A DNA stretch of 6,476 nt, taken from NCBI GenBank assembly GCA_012838395.1, contig DUPI01000036.1:1-6476 (forward strand). Reading direction: 5' to 3'. Below, piece by piece: positions 1 through 5,825 of the stretch; the stretch's first letter is position 1; each line of letters begins with the position of its first letter. The position numbers were made by a program, and so were the translations under genes. The notes below the pieces were generated by a model. The model saw only the letters and a list, made by a program, of their open reading frames with translations, searched no databases and was not told the origin of the DNA. The DNA comes from Mollicutes bacterium. GTDB taxonomy: Bacteria > Bacillota_I > Bacilli_A > RF39 > UBA660.

Positions 1-479
1 ATTTTTTTTACTAATGATTTTAAATTTTTACTTTTAATATGATCAATATTATTAGTTAATCCATGAAAATTTAAGTTATCAGTTATAATAAATCCATTAT
101 CCTTTAAACATTGTTTAAACTTCTCGAAAAAGTTAATATACTGTCCCTTGGCTGCATCAATAAATATTAAATCATATTTATCATTTATTGTAGTCTCTAA
201 AGCATCAGCATTAATTACTTTAATTTGATTTTCTAATTGAAAATTTTTTATATTTTTAATAGCTTCTAAATACCTAGTATGATCCCTTTCAATAGTCGTA
301 ATATTAATATCATCATTTATAGAAGCCATTTTAATAGCTGAATAACCAATGGCACTGCCAATTTCTAAAATTGATTTAATATTATTATCTTTAATAAAGT
401 TTGTTAAAAAATCAATTCCCTCTTTTTCCATAATTGGAATTTTATTATTAATGGCGTATTCTTCTAACTTTTTAAACAT
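1..479 (-). CDS. trmR: TrmR-type O-methyltransferase (tRNA 5-hydroxyuridine methyltransferase), C-terminus cut by window edge
   Basis: This is a SAM-dependent class I methyltransferase of the COMT-like (Methyltransf_3) family. The B. subtilis orthologue YrrM/TrmR methylates 5-hydroxyuridine at the tRNA wobble position to give 5-methoxyuridine. I read 159 residues before the frame leaves the window; the family usually has about 215. Visible motifs are the SAM-binding loop EIGSAIGYSA (about 39-48), the acidic residue after strand 2 in TTIERD (61-66), NADALE (90-95), the metal/substrate motif FIDAAKGQY (106-114), and TDN (133-135) as further metal ligands. The ATG at 479 overlaps the mltG stop as TAATG. 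An in-frame TGA lies just upstream, so the start cannot be moved up. A GGTG about 9 nt upstream may serve as the ribosome site, together with coupling to mltG. The product begins at the segment EYAINNKIPIMEK, so it lacks the roughly 20-residue leading helix of the Bacillus protein. The family call is firm; the exact substrate is inferred from similarity and gene order. Confidence 0.88.
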   Translation of the reverse strand, partial: MFKKLEEYAINNKIPIMEKEGIDFLTNFIKDNNIKSILEIGSAIGYSAIKMASINDDINITTIERDHTRYLEAIKNIKNFQLENQIKVINADALETTINDKYDLIFIDAAKGQYINFFEKFKQCLKDNGFIITDNLNFHGLTNNIDHIKSKNLKSLVKK

Positions 480-1540
480 TAAACATCACACCATTTACCT
501 TCTCTTCTTAATCTATTTATTGTTTGATTATGCCCAAATTCATTCGAATTCAAATATGTCTTTCCACTACAATCCGCTACAAAATAGTAATATTGGTGGT
601 TTATCGGCTTAACAGCAGCTCTAATTGATTCTATTCCCGGATTTGCAATAGGACCCACAGGAATGCCTGAAACACAATCACCACGCGTGTTATAGCCATT
701 GCAATCATATATATGAACTCCTAGCCCATTAGTCCAGTCATCCATCTTTGCACCATAATAACCAGTTACATCACTGCCTAAAGTCATTCCGACTTCTAAA
801 CGATTATAAAACACACCTGATACATCCCTGCGATCAGAATCATTTGAAGCCTCCAACTCAATCATTGAGGCTAGAGTAATTATTTCATGTATCTCATATT
901 TACTATTTTCAACAGCATTTTTAAAAGGTTTAAATTGTTTATCCATCTCATCTAACATAACTTCAAATATTTCTTTGACACTAACATCTTTACTATAAAA
1001 TTCATAAGTATTAGGAAATAAATAACCTTCTAAAGGATAGTAAACTTTCTCACTTTTAATATCATCTGTTAAAAACCAATATTTTTCAATCAGTTGATTT
1101 AAATATTTTTTATCTTTTAATATTTTATATACTGATTTTTCAGTATTGTTAGTGTTTGCTGCAATAACTTTAGCTACACCACGCATGTTCAAGCCCTCTT
1201 TAAAAGTTATTGTTATTGTCACAGGGTCAATAGCATTACCACTACTTAATACATTAACAATTTCTTTTGTTCCCATGTCTTCACTTAAATAGTAAATACC
1301 TGCTTTAAGAGGTTGAGGGTTACTTAATTTAATATATAATTTATAGAAAAAAGTTGATTTTATTAAGTTGTTCTTTTTTAATAAAGGATCAATAGTCAAA
1401 TAGGAAGATCCGTTAACTACTTCAATTGGCTTTGTATCACTATTTTTACTTACTGGCCCTAGGTAAAAAGAATATGTAGCTAAAACTACTATAATTAACA
1501 AAACTAAAAAAACAACAGCACTTATTTTGTTTTTATACAT
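479..1540 (-). CDS. mltG: Endolytic transglycosylase MltG (YceG-like)
   Basis: MltG is a membrane-anchored endolytic murein transglycosylase. It cuts nascent glycan strands and is thought to set their length during peptidoglycan synthesis. The 353-residue product has a short basic N-terminus and one membrane segment (about 7-29), which leaves the rest outside the cell. A LysM-like region follows at about 38-105 and includes LKAGIYYLSEDMG (78-90). The YceG catalytic domain spans about 107-350. It contains the motif LASMIELEAS (223-232), where E228 aligns with the catalytic Glu218 of E. coli MltG. It also has FYNRLEVGMTLGSD (244-257), IPVGPIANPGIES (293-305) and YYFVAD (318-323). The ATG at 1540 directly follows an in-frame TAG, so the start is fixed, but no Shine-Dalgarno sequence is visible. 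A hairpin occupies the region where one would be expected. The gene starts 15 nt after the DUF1292 gene and overlaps trmR by 1 nt. Four cysteines (280, 289, 324, 351) lie in the outer domain, which is uncommon for a Firmicute exported protein. Confidence 0.95.
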   Translation of the reverse strand: MYKNKISAVVFLVLLIIVVLATYSFYLGPVSKNSDTKPIEVVNGSSYLTIDPLLKKNNLIKSTFFYKLYIKLSNPQPLKAGIYYLSEDMGTKEIVNVLSSGNAIDPVTITITFKEGLNMRGVAKVIAANTNNTEKSVYKILKDKKYLNQLIEKYWFLTDDIKSEKVYYPLEGYLFPNTYEFYSKDVSVKEIFEVMLDEMDKQFKPFKNAVENSKYEIHEIITLASMIELEASNDSDRRDVSGVFYNRLEVGMTLGSDVTGYYGAKMDDWTNGLGVHIYDCNGYNTRGDCVSGIPVGPIANPGIESIRAAVKPINHQYYYFVADCSGKTYLNSNEFGHNQTINRLRREGKWCDV

Positions 1541-1547
1541 CTAGTAA

Positions 1548-1568
1548 AAATGAGCTTATTGCTCATTT
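1548..1568 (-). other. Stem-loop between DUF1292 gene and mltG
   Basis: A perfect 8-bp inverted repeat (AAATGAGC / GCTCATTT) encloses a 5-nt loop, AATAA on the transcribed strand. The loop contains the TAA stop of the DUF1292 gene. On the transcript the stem runs into U residues (five in a row counting the end of the stem). It ends 7 nt before the mltG ATG and covers the position of any mltG ribosome site. It could be a weak intrinsic terminator or attenuator that reduces downstream expression, a translation-level element, or an RNA end that blocks decay. The short, AT-rich stem and short U tract argue against an efficient terminator. The structure is directly visible; its role is inferred. 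Confidence 0.45.
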
Positions 1569-1849
1569 CCCTCACTTTTTGATTTTGCTTCTTCTTGGAT
1601 TTCATTAAAAATTGTTTCAATGATCTTCCACTCTTTTTCACTTTGAATCGGTTGAAGTATTCCTTCTTCTTCTTCTGGAGTATAAATTGCTGCGTAAACT
1701 TTAGTGTTTCCTTCTTCATCTTGGGTATTGTCTGTGTAAACAATATAGTTTTTACCTGTTTCATCTGACTCAAAAGTAAATAAAGCTTCACATTCTAATT
1801 GTTTACCTTCTTCATCCATAATTGTAAAAGTCATTTTTTCGTTTTCCAT
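1556..1849 (-). CDS. DUF1292 family protein (YrzB-like)
   Basis: This is a 97-residue, strongly acidic, presumably cytoplasmic protein of the DUF1292 family, which has no established function. The B. subtilis counterpart is YrzB. The family pattern is visible: an opening strand MTFTIMDEEGKQ (6-17), the segment CEALFTFESDETGKNYIVYTD (20-40), AAIYTPEE (53-60), and a C-terminal helix EKEWKIIETIFNEI (71-84). There is no signal peptide or membrane segment. A strong ribosome site, AAAGGAAG, lies 5 nt upstream of the ATG at 1849 and inside the end of ruvX, which supports this start over the in-frame Met6. The gene starts 1 nt after the ruvX stop, and its own stop codon sits in the loop of a hairpin. 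It is found in the same ruvX-yrzB-mltG neighbourhood in Bacillus. That points to co-expression with rRNA and wall functions but does not define a biochemical role. Confidence 0.88.
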   Translation of the reverse strand: MENEKMTFTIMDEEGKQLECEALFTFESDETGKNYIVYTDNTQDEEGNTKVYAAIYTPEEEEGILQPIQSEKEWKIIETIFNEIQEEAKSKSEGNEQ

Positions 1850-1850
1850 A

Positions 1851-2273
1851 TTATCTTCCTTTCATTCTATCTAGGTAAGTTTGCAATATAATTGCGGCTG
1901 CCAAACCATCAATTTTTTGTTTTCTTTTCTTCCTAGATACATTAGCTTCTAACATATAATTAGTAGCTTCAATTGTAGACCGGCGCTCATCTTGTAAAAC
2001 AACTTCCATATTTAAATACTCTTCTAGTTTTTCTTTAAATAGAATTGTTTCTTCGGCTCGACTACCAATAGTATTATTCATATTTTTGGGGAGTCCTAAA
2101 ATAAGTTTTGATATTTTTTCATTAACAACTAGTTCTTTTATCTTCGGTAATAATGAATCATAATCCGCTTCATTAAACCTTATTGTTGTCAAAGGATTAG
2201 CGATAGTTAAAGTTAAATCAGATATCGCAACTCCTAATGTTTTAGTTCCTAAATCAAGTCCTAAAAGTCGCAT
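1851..2273 (-). CDS. ruvX: Pre-16S rRNA nuclease YqgF/RuvX
   Basis: This is a putative pre-16S rRNA 5'-end processing nuclease of the YqgF/RuvX family, which has an RNase H-like fold. It was once annotated as a Holliday junction resolvase. At 140 residues it has the usual family length. Motifs are the first-strand catalytic Asp in LLGLDLGTKTLG (3-14, D7), LILGLPKNMN (57-66), the acidic motif LQDERRST (93-100, D95/E96), and a final helix IDGLAAAIILQTYL (121-134) carrying the third acidic residue D122. The family usually has a Leu where this protein has the second Arg of ERRST; the acidic residues are all present. The ATG at 2273 follows the ireB stop by 1 nt, with only a weak AGAAG 11 nt upstream, so translation is probably coupled to ireB. 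The ireB-ruvX-DUF1292 order is the standard Bacillus arrangement (yrzL-yrrK-yrzB). Similarity to the family is strong. Confidence 0.94.
   Translation of the reverse strand: MRLLGLDLGTKTLGVAISDLTLTIANPLTTIRFNEADYDSLLPKIKELVVNEKISKLILGLPKNMNNTIGSRAEETILFKEKLEEYLNMEVVLQDERRSTIEATNYMLEANVSRKKRKQKIDGLAAAIILQTYLDRMKGR
1855..1862 (-). promoter_or_regulatory. Ribosome binding site of the DUF1292 gene
   Basis: AAAGGAAG on the minus strand is placed 5 nt before the ATG at 1849. It lies within the last codons of ruvX. It supports Met1 rather than Met6 as the DUF1292 start and shows that the two genes are translated from one message. Confidence 0.7.
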
Positions 2274-2274
2274 A

Positions 2275-2511
2275 TTATTTATAACTTCTAATTAAACATT
2301 CAAGAATTTCAGTTCTATCAAACTTACTGATTTTATTGCGGGCTTCTTTGTGACTAGAAATGTATCCTGGATCACCACTCATCAAATACCCAACAATTTG
2401 ATTAATTGGATTATATCCTCTTTCTTCTAGTATTTCAATAACTTCACGAAGGGTTTCTTTAATTAAAGCATCTTGAAATTTATCATTTTCATATATTTTG
2501 GTTTTTACCAT
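2275..2511 (-). CDS. ireB: IreB family regulatory phosphoprotein (YrzL/ReoM-like, UPF0297)
   Basis: This 78-residue cytoplasmic protein belongs to the IreB/UPF0297 family. In Enterococcus, IreB is a substrate of the Ser/Thr kinase IreK and affects cephalosporin tolerance. In Listeria the relative ReoM controls ClpCP-dependent turnover of MurA. The family signature is clear: ERGYNPINQIVGYLMSGDPGY (30-50), then HKEAR (54-58), then RTEILECLIRSY (66-77). Thr4 in TKIY lies where relatives carry the phosphorylated N-terminal Thr, so a kinase site is plausible. Two things are odd. The usual P-R before the conserved His is Ser-Ser here (52-53), and the Arg of the family's I-R-K/R segment is Ser62. 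The ATG at 2511 has a strong ribosome site, AAGGGAG, 7 nt upstream. The gene lies 37 nt after alaS and 1 nt before ruvX. Family membership is sure; control of MurA in this organism is inferred only. Confidence 0.93.
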   Translation of the reverse strand: MVKTKIYENDKFQDALIKETLREVIEILEERGYNPINQIVGYLMSGDPGYISSHKEARNKISKFDRTEILECLIRSYK

Positions 2512-2518
2512 AATATCA

Positions 2519-2525
2519 CTCCCTT
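2519..2525 (-). promoter_or_regulatory. Strong ribosome binding site of ireB
   Basis: AAGGGAG on the minus strand is followed by 7 nt and then the ireB ATG. This is one of the best ribosome sites in the window. It lies in the largest intergenic gap (2512-2548, 37 nt), which otherwise holds only AT-rich sequence with no convincing promoter or terminator. Confidence 0.7.
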
Positions 2526-2548
2526 ATAAATATAACAATATTTTATCA

Positions 2549-5500
2549 TTATTTAATATTTTTTACAACAGTCTTTATCTCTTCAATGATATTATTTATA
2601 TTATCAATAGAAGTTCCGCCACCTTGGGCATATACTTTACTTCCACCACCACTGCCGTTTGATTTAAGGGCTGCTGATTTAACTAGTTCACCACAGTCAA
2701 TTGTGTCTTTTAGATCACCATTAGTTTTAGCAAGATAATTAACATTATTATTGTTAATATTGGCAATAAAGATAAAACTGTTAGTTATTTTATTAGATAA
2801 AGCATTCATAATTTCTTTAAGAATTGGTATTTCATAATCATTTGTAGTCATAATAATGGTATTTATACCATTTATTTCTTCAAGTTTATTTTCAAATAAG
2901 CTTAAATCTGATAAGGCCTTTTGTTTTTTCGCATCAGAATATTCCTTTTCTAGTGTTTGAACTTTTCTCTTAACTTCTTCTAATTCGTTACGATTAAAAA
3001 TAACATCACTATAACTAATAGGTTTATCATGATTAATATGAATATCAAATGTTAATTTGATGTCTTCTTTTAAAGCATCTTCAACTATTTTTCTAGCTTT
3101 TTGTAATAATTTAATCATACTATCATTATAAGGTTTTATAGCCGCAAACAATTCAGATTCAATATTATTAGCCGTTGTTGCTTCAATTCGATAAACATTA
3201 TTTCCTTTAGTTTCAATGCTTTTAATAGCAAAACGTTCAATTTCAGAAACATTAGAAACGTGAGTACCACCACAAAGTTCAATCGAATCTGCAATTGTTA
3301 AGACACGAACTTGATCGTCATATTTTTCTTCAAATAAGGCAATTGCACCTTTTTCAGTAGCTTCATCTAAATTCATAATTTCAATTTTGGTTGGTAAACT
3401 TGTCTTAATTTTGTCATTAACTAAATTTTCTATCTTAATAACATCTTCATCACTAATTTTATTATCATAAGTAAAATCAAAGCGCAAAGTCTTATCGTCA
3501 ACTCTTGATCCCGCTTGCATTACTTCTTTACCTAGCACTTCACGTAAAACTTTTTGTAATAAATGTGCTGAACTATGATTCTTTTTAGTATTATTGCGAA
3601 CTTTTTCATCAACCGTTGCTACAACTGTATCTCCTACTTTTAAATCCTCTTCTAATTTAACAAAGTGGAAATGTTGATTGTTCGGCCCTTTGAATAAATC
3701 TAAAACATCAATTTTTTGACCATTAATTACGAAAGTTCCTTTATCTGACACTTGTCCACCAGATTCAGCATAAAATGGAGTTTCTTCTAAAACAACATAA
3801 CCTTCTCTTGTTAAAGTATCAGTCATTTTATTCCCGTCAAACAATCCTATAATTTGGGTTGTTGCATTTAATGTATCATAACCAACAAACTTACTAGTTT
3901 CTTTAAATTTAATTAAAGCCTCATTTTGAAGATTCATACTACTAACATCAGAACGTGCTGCTCTTGCTAGTTCTTGTTGACGTTTCATGCTAGCTTCAAA
4001 TTCTGCTTTTGAAACAGTGTAGCCTAATTCTTCAGCTGTTTCTTCGGTTAACTCAAATGGGAAACCATATGTATCATATAATTTAAAAGCATCTTCTCCA
4101 CTAATTGTTTTATCGGTACTTGAATTTATTAATTCATTTAATTTTTTTTCACCATCTAATAATGTTTGGTGAAATAACTGTTCTTCTTTAATAATCTTAT
4201 CCATAACTTTAGTTTCATGCTCTTTTAAGTATGAATAATGTTTTTCCATAATTTTAATGACAGTTGGCACTAATTTATACATAAATGGTTCTTCAATTCC
4301 TAATTTTTTACCATGACGAATTGAACGCCTCAATAATCTTCGTAAAACATAATCACGTCCACTATTACCAAAATTCGCACCGTCCGATAGAGCAAAAGTA
4401 ATAGTCCTCATGTGATCTGCAATAACTTTAAAAGACATTTCACCTGAATAATCACGGTTACTTATTTCTGAAATATGGTTTATTATAGGAACAAATAAAT
4501 CAGTATCATAAATACTATCAACATCTTGTAATACAGTTAAGATTCTTTCTAATCCCATACCAGTATCAATGTTTTTACTTGGAAGTTCTTTATAATTTTC
4601 GCGACTAACTCCCTCTTCAGCATTATACATACTAAAGACATTATTCCAAATTTCAATGTAACGATCATTATCAATATCATCTTCTAATAATTTAATCCCT
4701 AAATTATCAGGATCATATTCTGGTCCGCGATCATAAAATATTTCACTACATGGGCCACTTGGACCTGGTCCGATTTCCCAATAATTACTTTCTAAACGAA
4801 TGATATGATCTTCAGAAACACCAACTTGTTTCCAAGTATTATAAGCGTCTTCATCTTTGGGATAAATAGTTACATATAGTTTTTCACAGTCGAATCCTAA
4901 CCATTCATTACTAGTTAAAAATTCCCATGACCAAGTAATTGCTTCTTTTATAAAATAATCTCCAATCGAAAAATTACCAAGCATTTCAAAAAATGTTGCA
5001 TGACGAGTGGTTTTTCCAACATTTTCAATATCATTAGTTCGAATACATTTTTGACTACTTGCCAGACGACGATTATTTGGTATTAATGTACCATCAAAAT
5101 ATTTTTTTAATGGGGTAACACCGGCATTGATCCATAATAAAGTTGGATCATTAAGAGGCACTAAAGAAGAACTTTGAATAATGTCATGTTCCTTTTGACT
5201 CCAAAAATCAAACCACATTTGACGCATTTCATTGTGCGTTATTTTGTTTTTTGATTTTAATTCTTTTTCAATAATTTCTCTAGTCTTTTGCTCTAAATCT
5301 ATTAAATCGCCATCATTTATTATATTGTGATCATATTTATCATAATCATCTAGATCTATTTCTGATGAATGTTTTTGTTGCTCTTCAGTTAAAAGTTCTT
5401 TATTATTTGGACGGACAACAGAAAGAGAAACAACATTAGAAAATTTTTCTTTAGGAATATCTATTTCTAATTTAAATCTTGCATCACTTATAGTAATGAT

Positions 5501-5809
5501 ATCAAAAAAATTAGAATAAACTTCTATATCTGAACACATTCTTTTTACAAAAAATAATTCATCTATTTGGTTTCTAATTATTTCTGTTCCTAATTGTTGC
5601 AACAGAGTTCGAGGTTTTGTTTCTTCACTGCCATCCCAACCACTTATTTTCTTAGCGTATTCTTTAAGATAAGAGCTATATTGTAAATTAATACACTTTA
5701 AACCCCGTTCTTCACTAATTGTATCTATTATTTTAGCAACAGTATCTTTACCACTTCGGGCTTTTCCTGATAATATATATATTTTTGGTTGCTTATTTTT
5801 TATGTTCAT
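2549..5809 (-). CDS. alaS: Fusion protein: N-terminal dNMP kinase-like domain + full alanyl-tRNA synthetase
   Basis: Alanyl-tRNA synthetase charges tRNA-Ala using ATP and hydrolyses mischarged Ser- and Gly-tRNA-Ala. This product has 1086 residues, against about 870-880 for typical bacterial AlaRS. The excess is an extra N-terminal kinase-like domain (1-187), described separately. The AlaRS part starts at ITHNEMRQMWFDFW (190-203). Class II motif 2 is in the region 248-287 (CIRTND, RHATFFEMLGNFS) and motif 3 is GMGLERI (417-423). The editing domain has zinc/active-site residues H745 and H749 (HSSAH) and C846 and H850 (CGGTH). A coiled-coil-like stretch spans about 940-975, and the C-Ala tail has GSGGGSKVYAQGGG (1052-1065). 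All core motifs are present, so this is probably the functional AlaRS. The start ATG at 5809 has AGAGAGGAAG 5 nt upstream and follows the transporter gene by 16 nt. No T-box leader is possible in so small a gap. AlaRS function is certain; what the fusion does is not. Confidence 0.95.
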   Translation of the reverse strand: MNIKNKQPKIYILSGKARSGKDTVAKIIDTISEERGLKCINLQYSSYLKEYAKKISGWDGSEETKPRTLLQQLGTEIIRNQIDELFFVKRMCSDIEVYSNFFDIITISDARFKLEIDIPKEKFSNVVSLSVVRPNNKELLTEEQQKHSSEIDLDDYDKYDHNIINDGDLIDLEQKTREIIEKELKSKNKITHNEMRQMWFDFWSQKEHDIIQSSSLVPLNDPTLLWINAGVTPLKKYFDGTLIPNNRRLASSQKCIRTNDIENVGKTTRHATFFEMLGNFSIGDYFIKEAITWSWEFLTSNEWLGFDCEKLYVTIYPKDEDAYNTWKQVGVSEDHIIRLESNYWEIGPGPSGPCSEIFYDRGPEYDPDNLGIKLLEDDIDNDRYIEIWNNVFSMYNAEEGVSRENYKELPSKNIDTGMGLERILTVLQDVDSIYDTDLFVPIINHISEISNRDYSGEMSFKVIADHMRTITFALSDGANFGNSGRDYVLRRLLRRSIRHGKKLGIEEPFMYKLVPTVIKIMEKHYSYLKEHETKVMDKIIKEEQLFHQTLLDGEKKLNELINSSTDKTISGEDAFKLYDTYGFPFELTEETAEELGYTVSKAEFEASMKRQQELARAARSDVSSMNLQNEALIKFKETSKFVGYDTLNATTQIIGLFDGNKMTDTLTREGYVVLEETPFYAESGGQVSDKGTFVINGQKIDVLDLFKGPNNQHFHFVKLEEDLKVGDTVVATVDEKVRNNTKKNHSSAHLLQKVLREVLGKEVMQAGSRVDDKTLRFDFTYDNKISDEDVIKIENLVNDKIKTSLPTKIEIMNLDEATEKGAIALFEEKYDDQVRVLTIADSIELCGGTHVSNVSEIERFAIKSIETKGNNVYRIEATTANNIESELFAAIKPYNDSMIKLLQKARKIVEDALKEDIKLTFDIHINHDKPISYSDVIFNRNELEEVKRKVQTLEKEYSDAKKQKALSDLSLFENKLEEINGINTIIMTTNDYEIPILKEIMNALSNKITNSFIFIANINNNNVNYLAKTNGDLKDTIDCGELVKSAALKSNGSGGGSKVYAQGGGTSIDNINNIIEEIKTVVKNIK
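5240..5248 (-). other. Kinase/AlaRS junction without an internal start signal
   Basis: These codons (188-190, read N-K-I) join the two domains after a charged helix, IIEKELKSK (179-187). A free-standing AlaRS would begin with a Met a few residues before the T-x-x-E-[IM]-R motif, but here that position reads K-N-K-I. No ATG or GTG occurs in any frame for roughly 60 nt upstream, and no purine-rich ribosome site is placed for the first in-frame Met (195). Translation as one polypeptide is therefore the simplest reading. Confidence 0.65.
5249..5809 (-). other. dNMP kinase-like P-loop domain (residues 1-187 of the AlaRS fusion)
   Basis: This domain resembles the phage deoxynucleoside monophosphate kinase family (T4 gp1 type), which phosphorylates dNMPs such as dGMP and dTMP using ATP. 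Features in order are a first strand plus Walker A loop, IYILSGKARSGKDT (10-23, Lys21 at the phosphate site), then LKEYAKKISGW (48-58). Next comes the family helix RTLLQQLGTEIIRN (67-80) followed by ELFFVKRM (84-91). The strand FDIITISDARFKLE (102-115) carries the D-x-R pattern, and VVRPNN (131-136) follows. The last parts are HSSEIDLD (147-154) and the terminal DHNIINDGDLIDL (160-172), where phage enzymes show an N-x-G-[ST]-L-x-x-L pattern. The order and spacing of these blocks match T4 gp1 as I recall it. The larger substrate-lid insertion of the T4 protein is missing or reduced. A dephospho-CoA kinase or other NMP kinase role is a less likely alternative. Substrate and activity are unknown. 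Confidence 0.8.
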
Positions 5810-5814
5810 ATTTT

Positions 5815-5824
5815 CTTCCTCTCT
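5815..5824 (-). promoter_or_regulatory. Ribosome binding site of the kinase-AlaRS fusion gene
   Basis: AGAGAGGAAG on the minus strand is followed by AAAAT and then the ATG at 5809. It is well spaced and fixes the translation start at the kinase domain, not at the AlaRS domain. It occupies most of the 16-nt gap after the transporter gene. Confidence 0.75.
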
Positions 5825-5825
5825 A

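Noticed and set aside
349..612. Plus-strand 87-codon open frame
   Set aside because: It lies antisense across the end of mltG and the start of trmR, has no ribosome site, and its composition (Ile/Leu/Ser/Asn-rich) is what antisense AT-rich coding DNA gives.
1522..1791. Minus-strand 89-codon open frame
   Set aside because: It overlaps the DUF1292 gene in another frame, has a low-complexity Lys/Gln-rich product, and the DUF1292 frame has both a family match and a strong ribosome site.
2512..2548. Possible terminator or internal promoter between alaS and ireB
   Set aside because: The only inverted repeat is a 6-bp all-A/T stem without a U tract, and TATA-like strings lack a matching -35 element. 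In sequence this AT-rich these are expected by chance.
5810..5825. T-box leader for alaS
   Set aside because: Only 16 nt separate the transporter stop from the alaS start, far too short for a T-box. Any leader would have to lie upstream of the transporter gene, outside the window.
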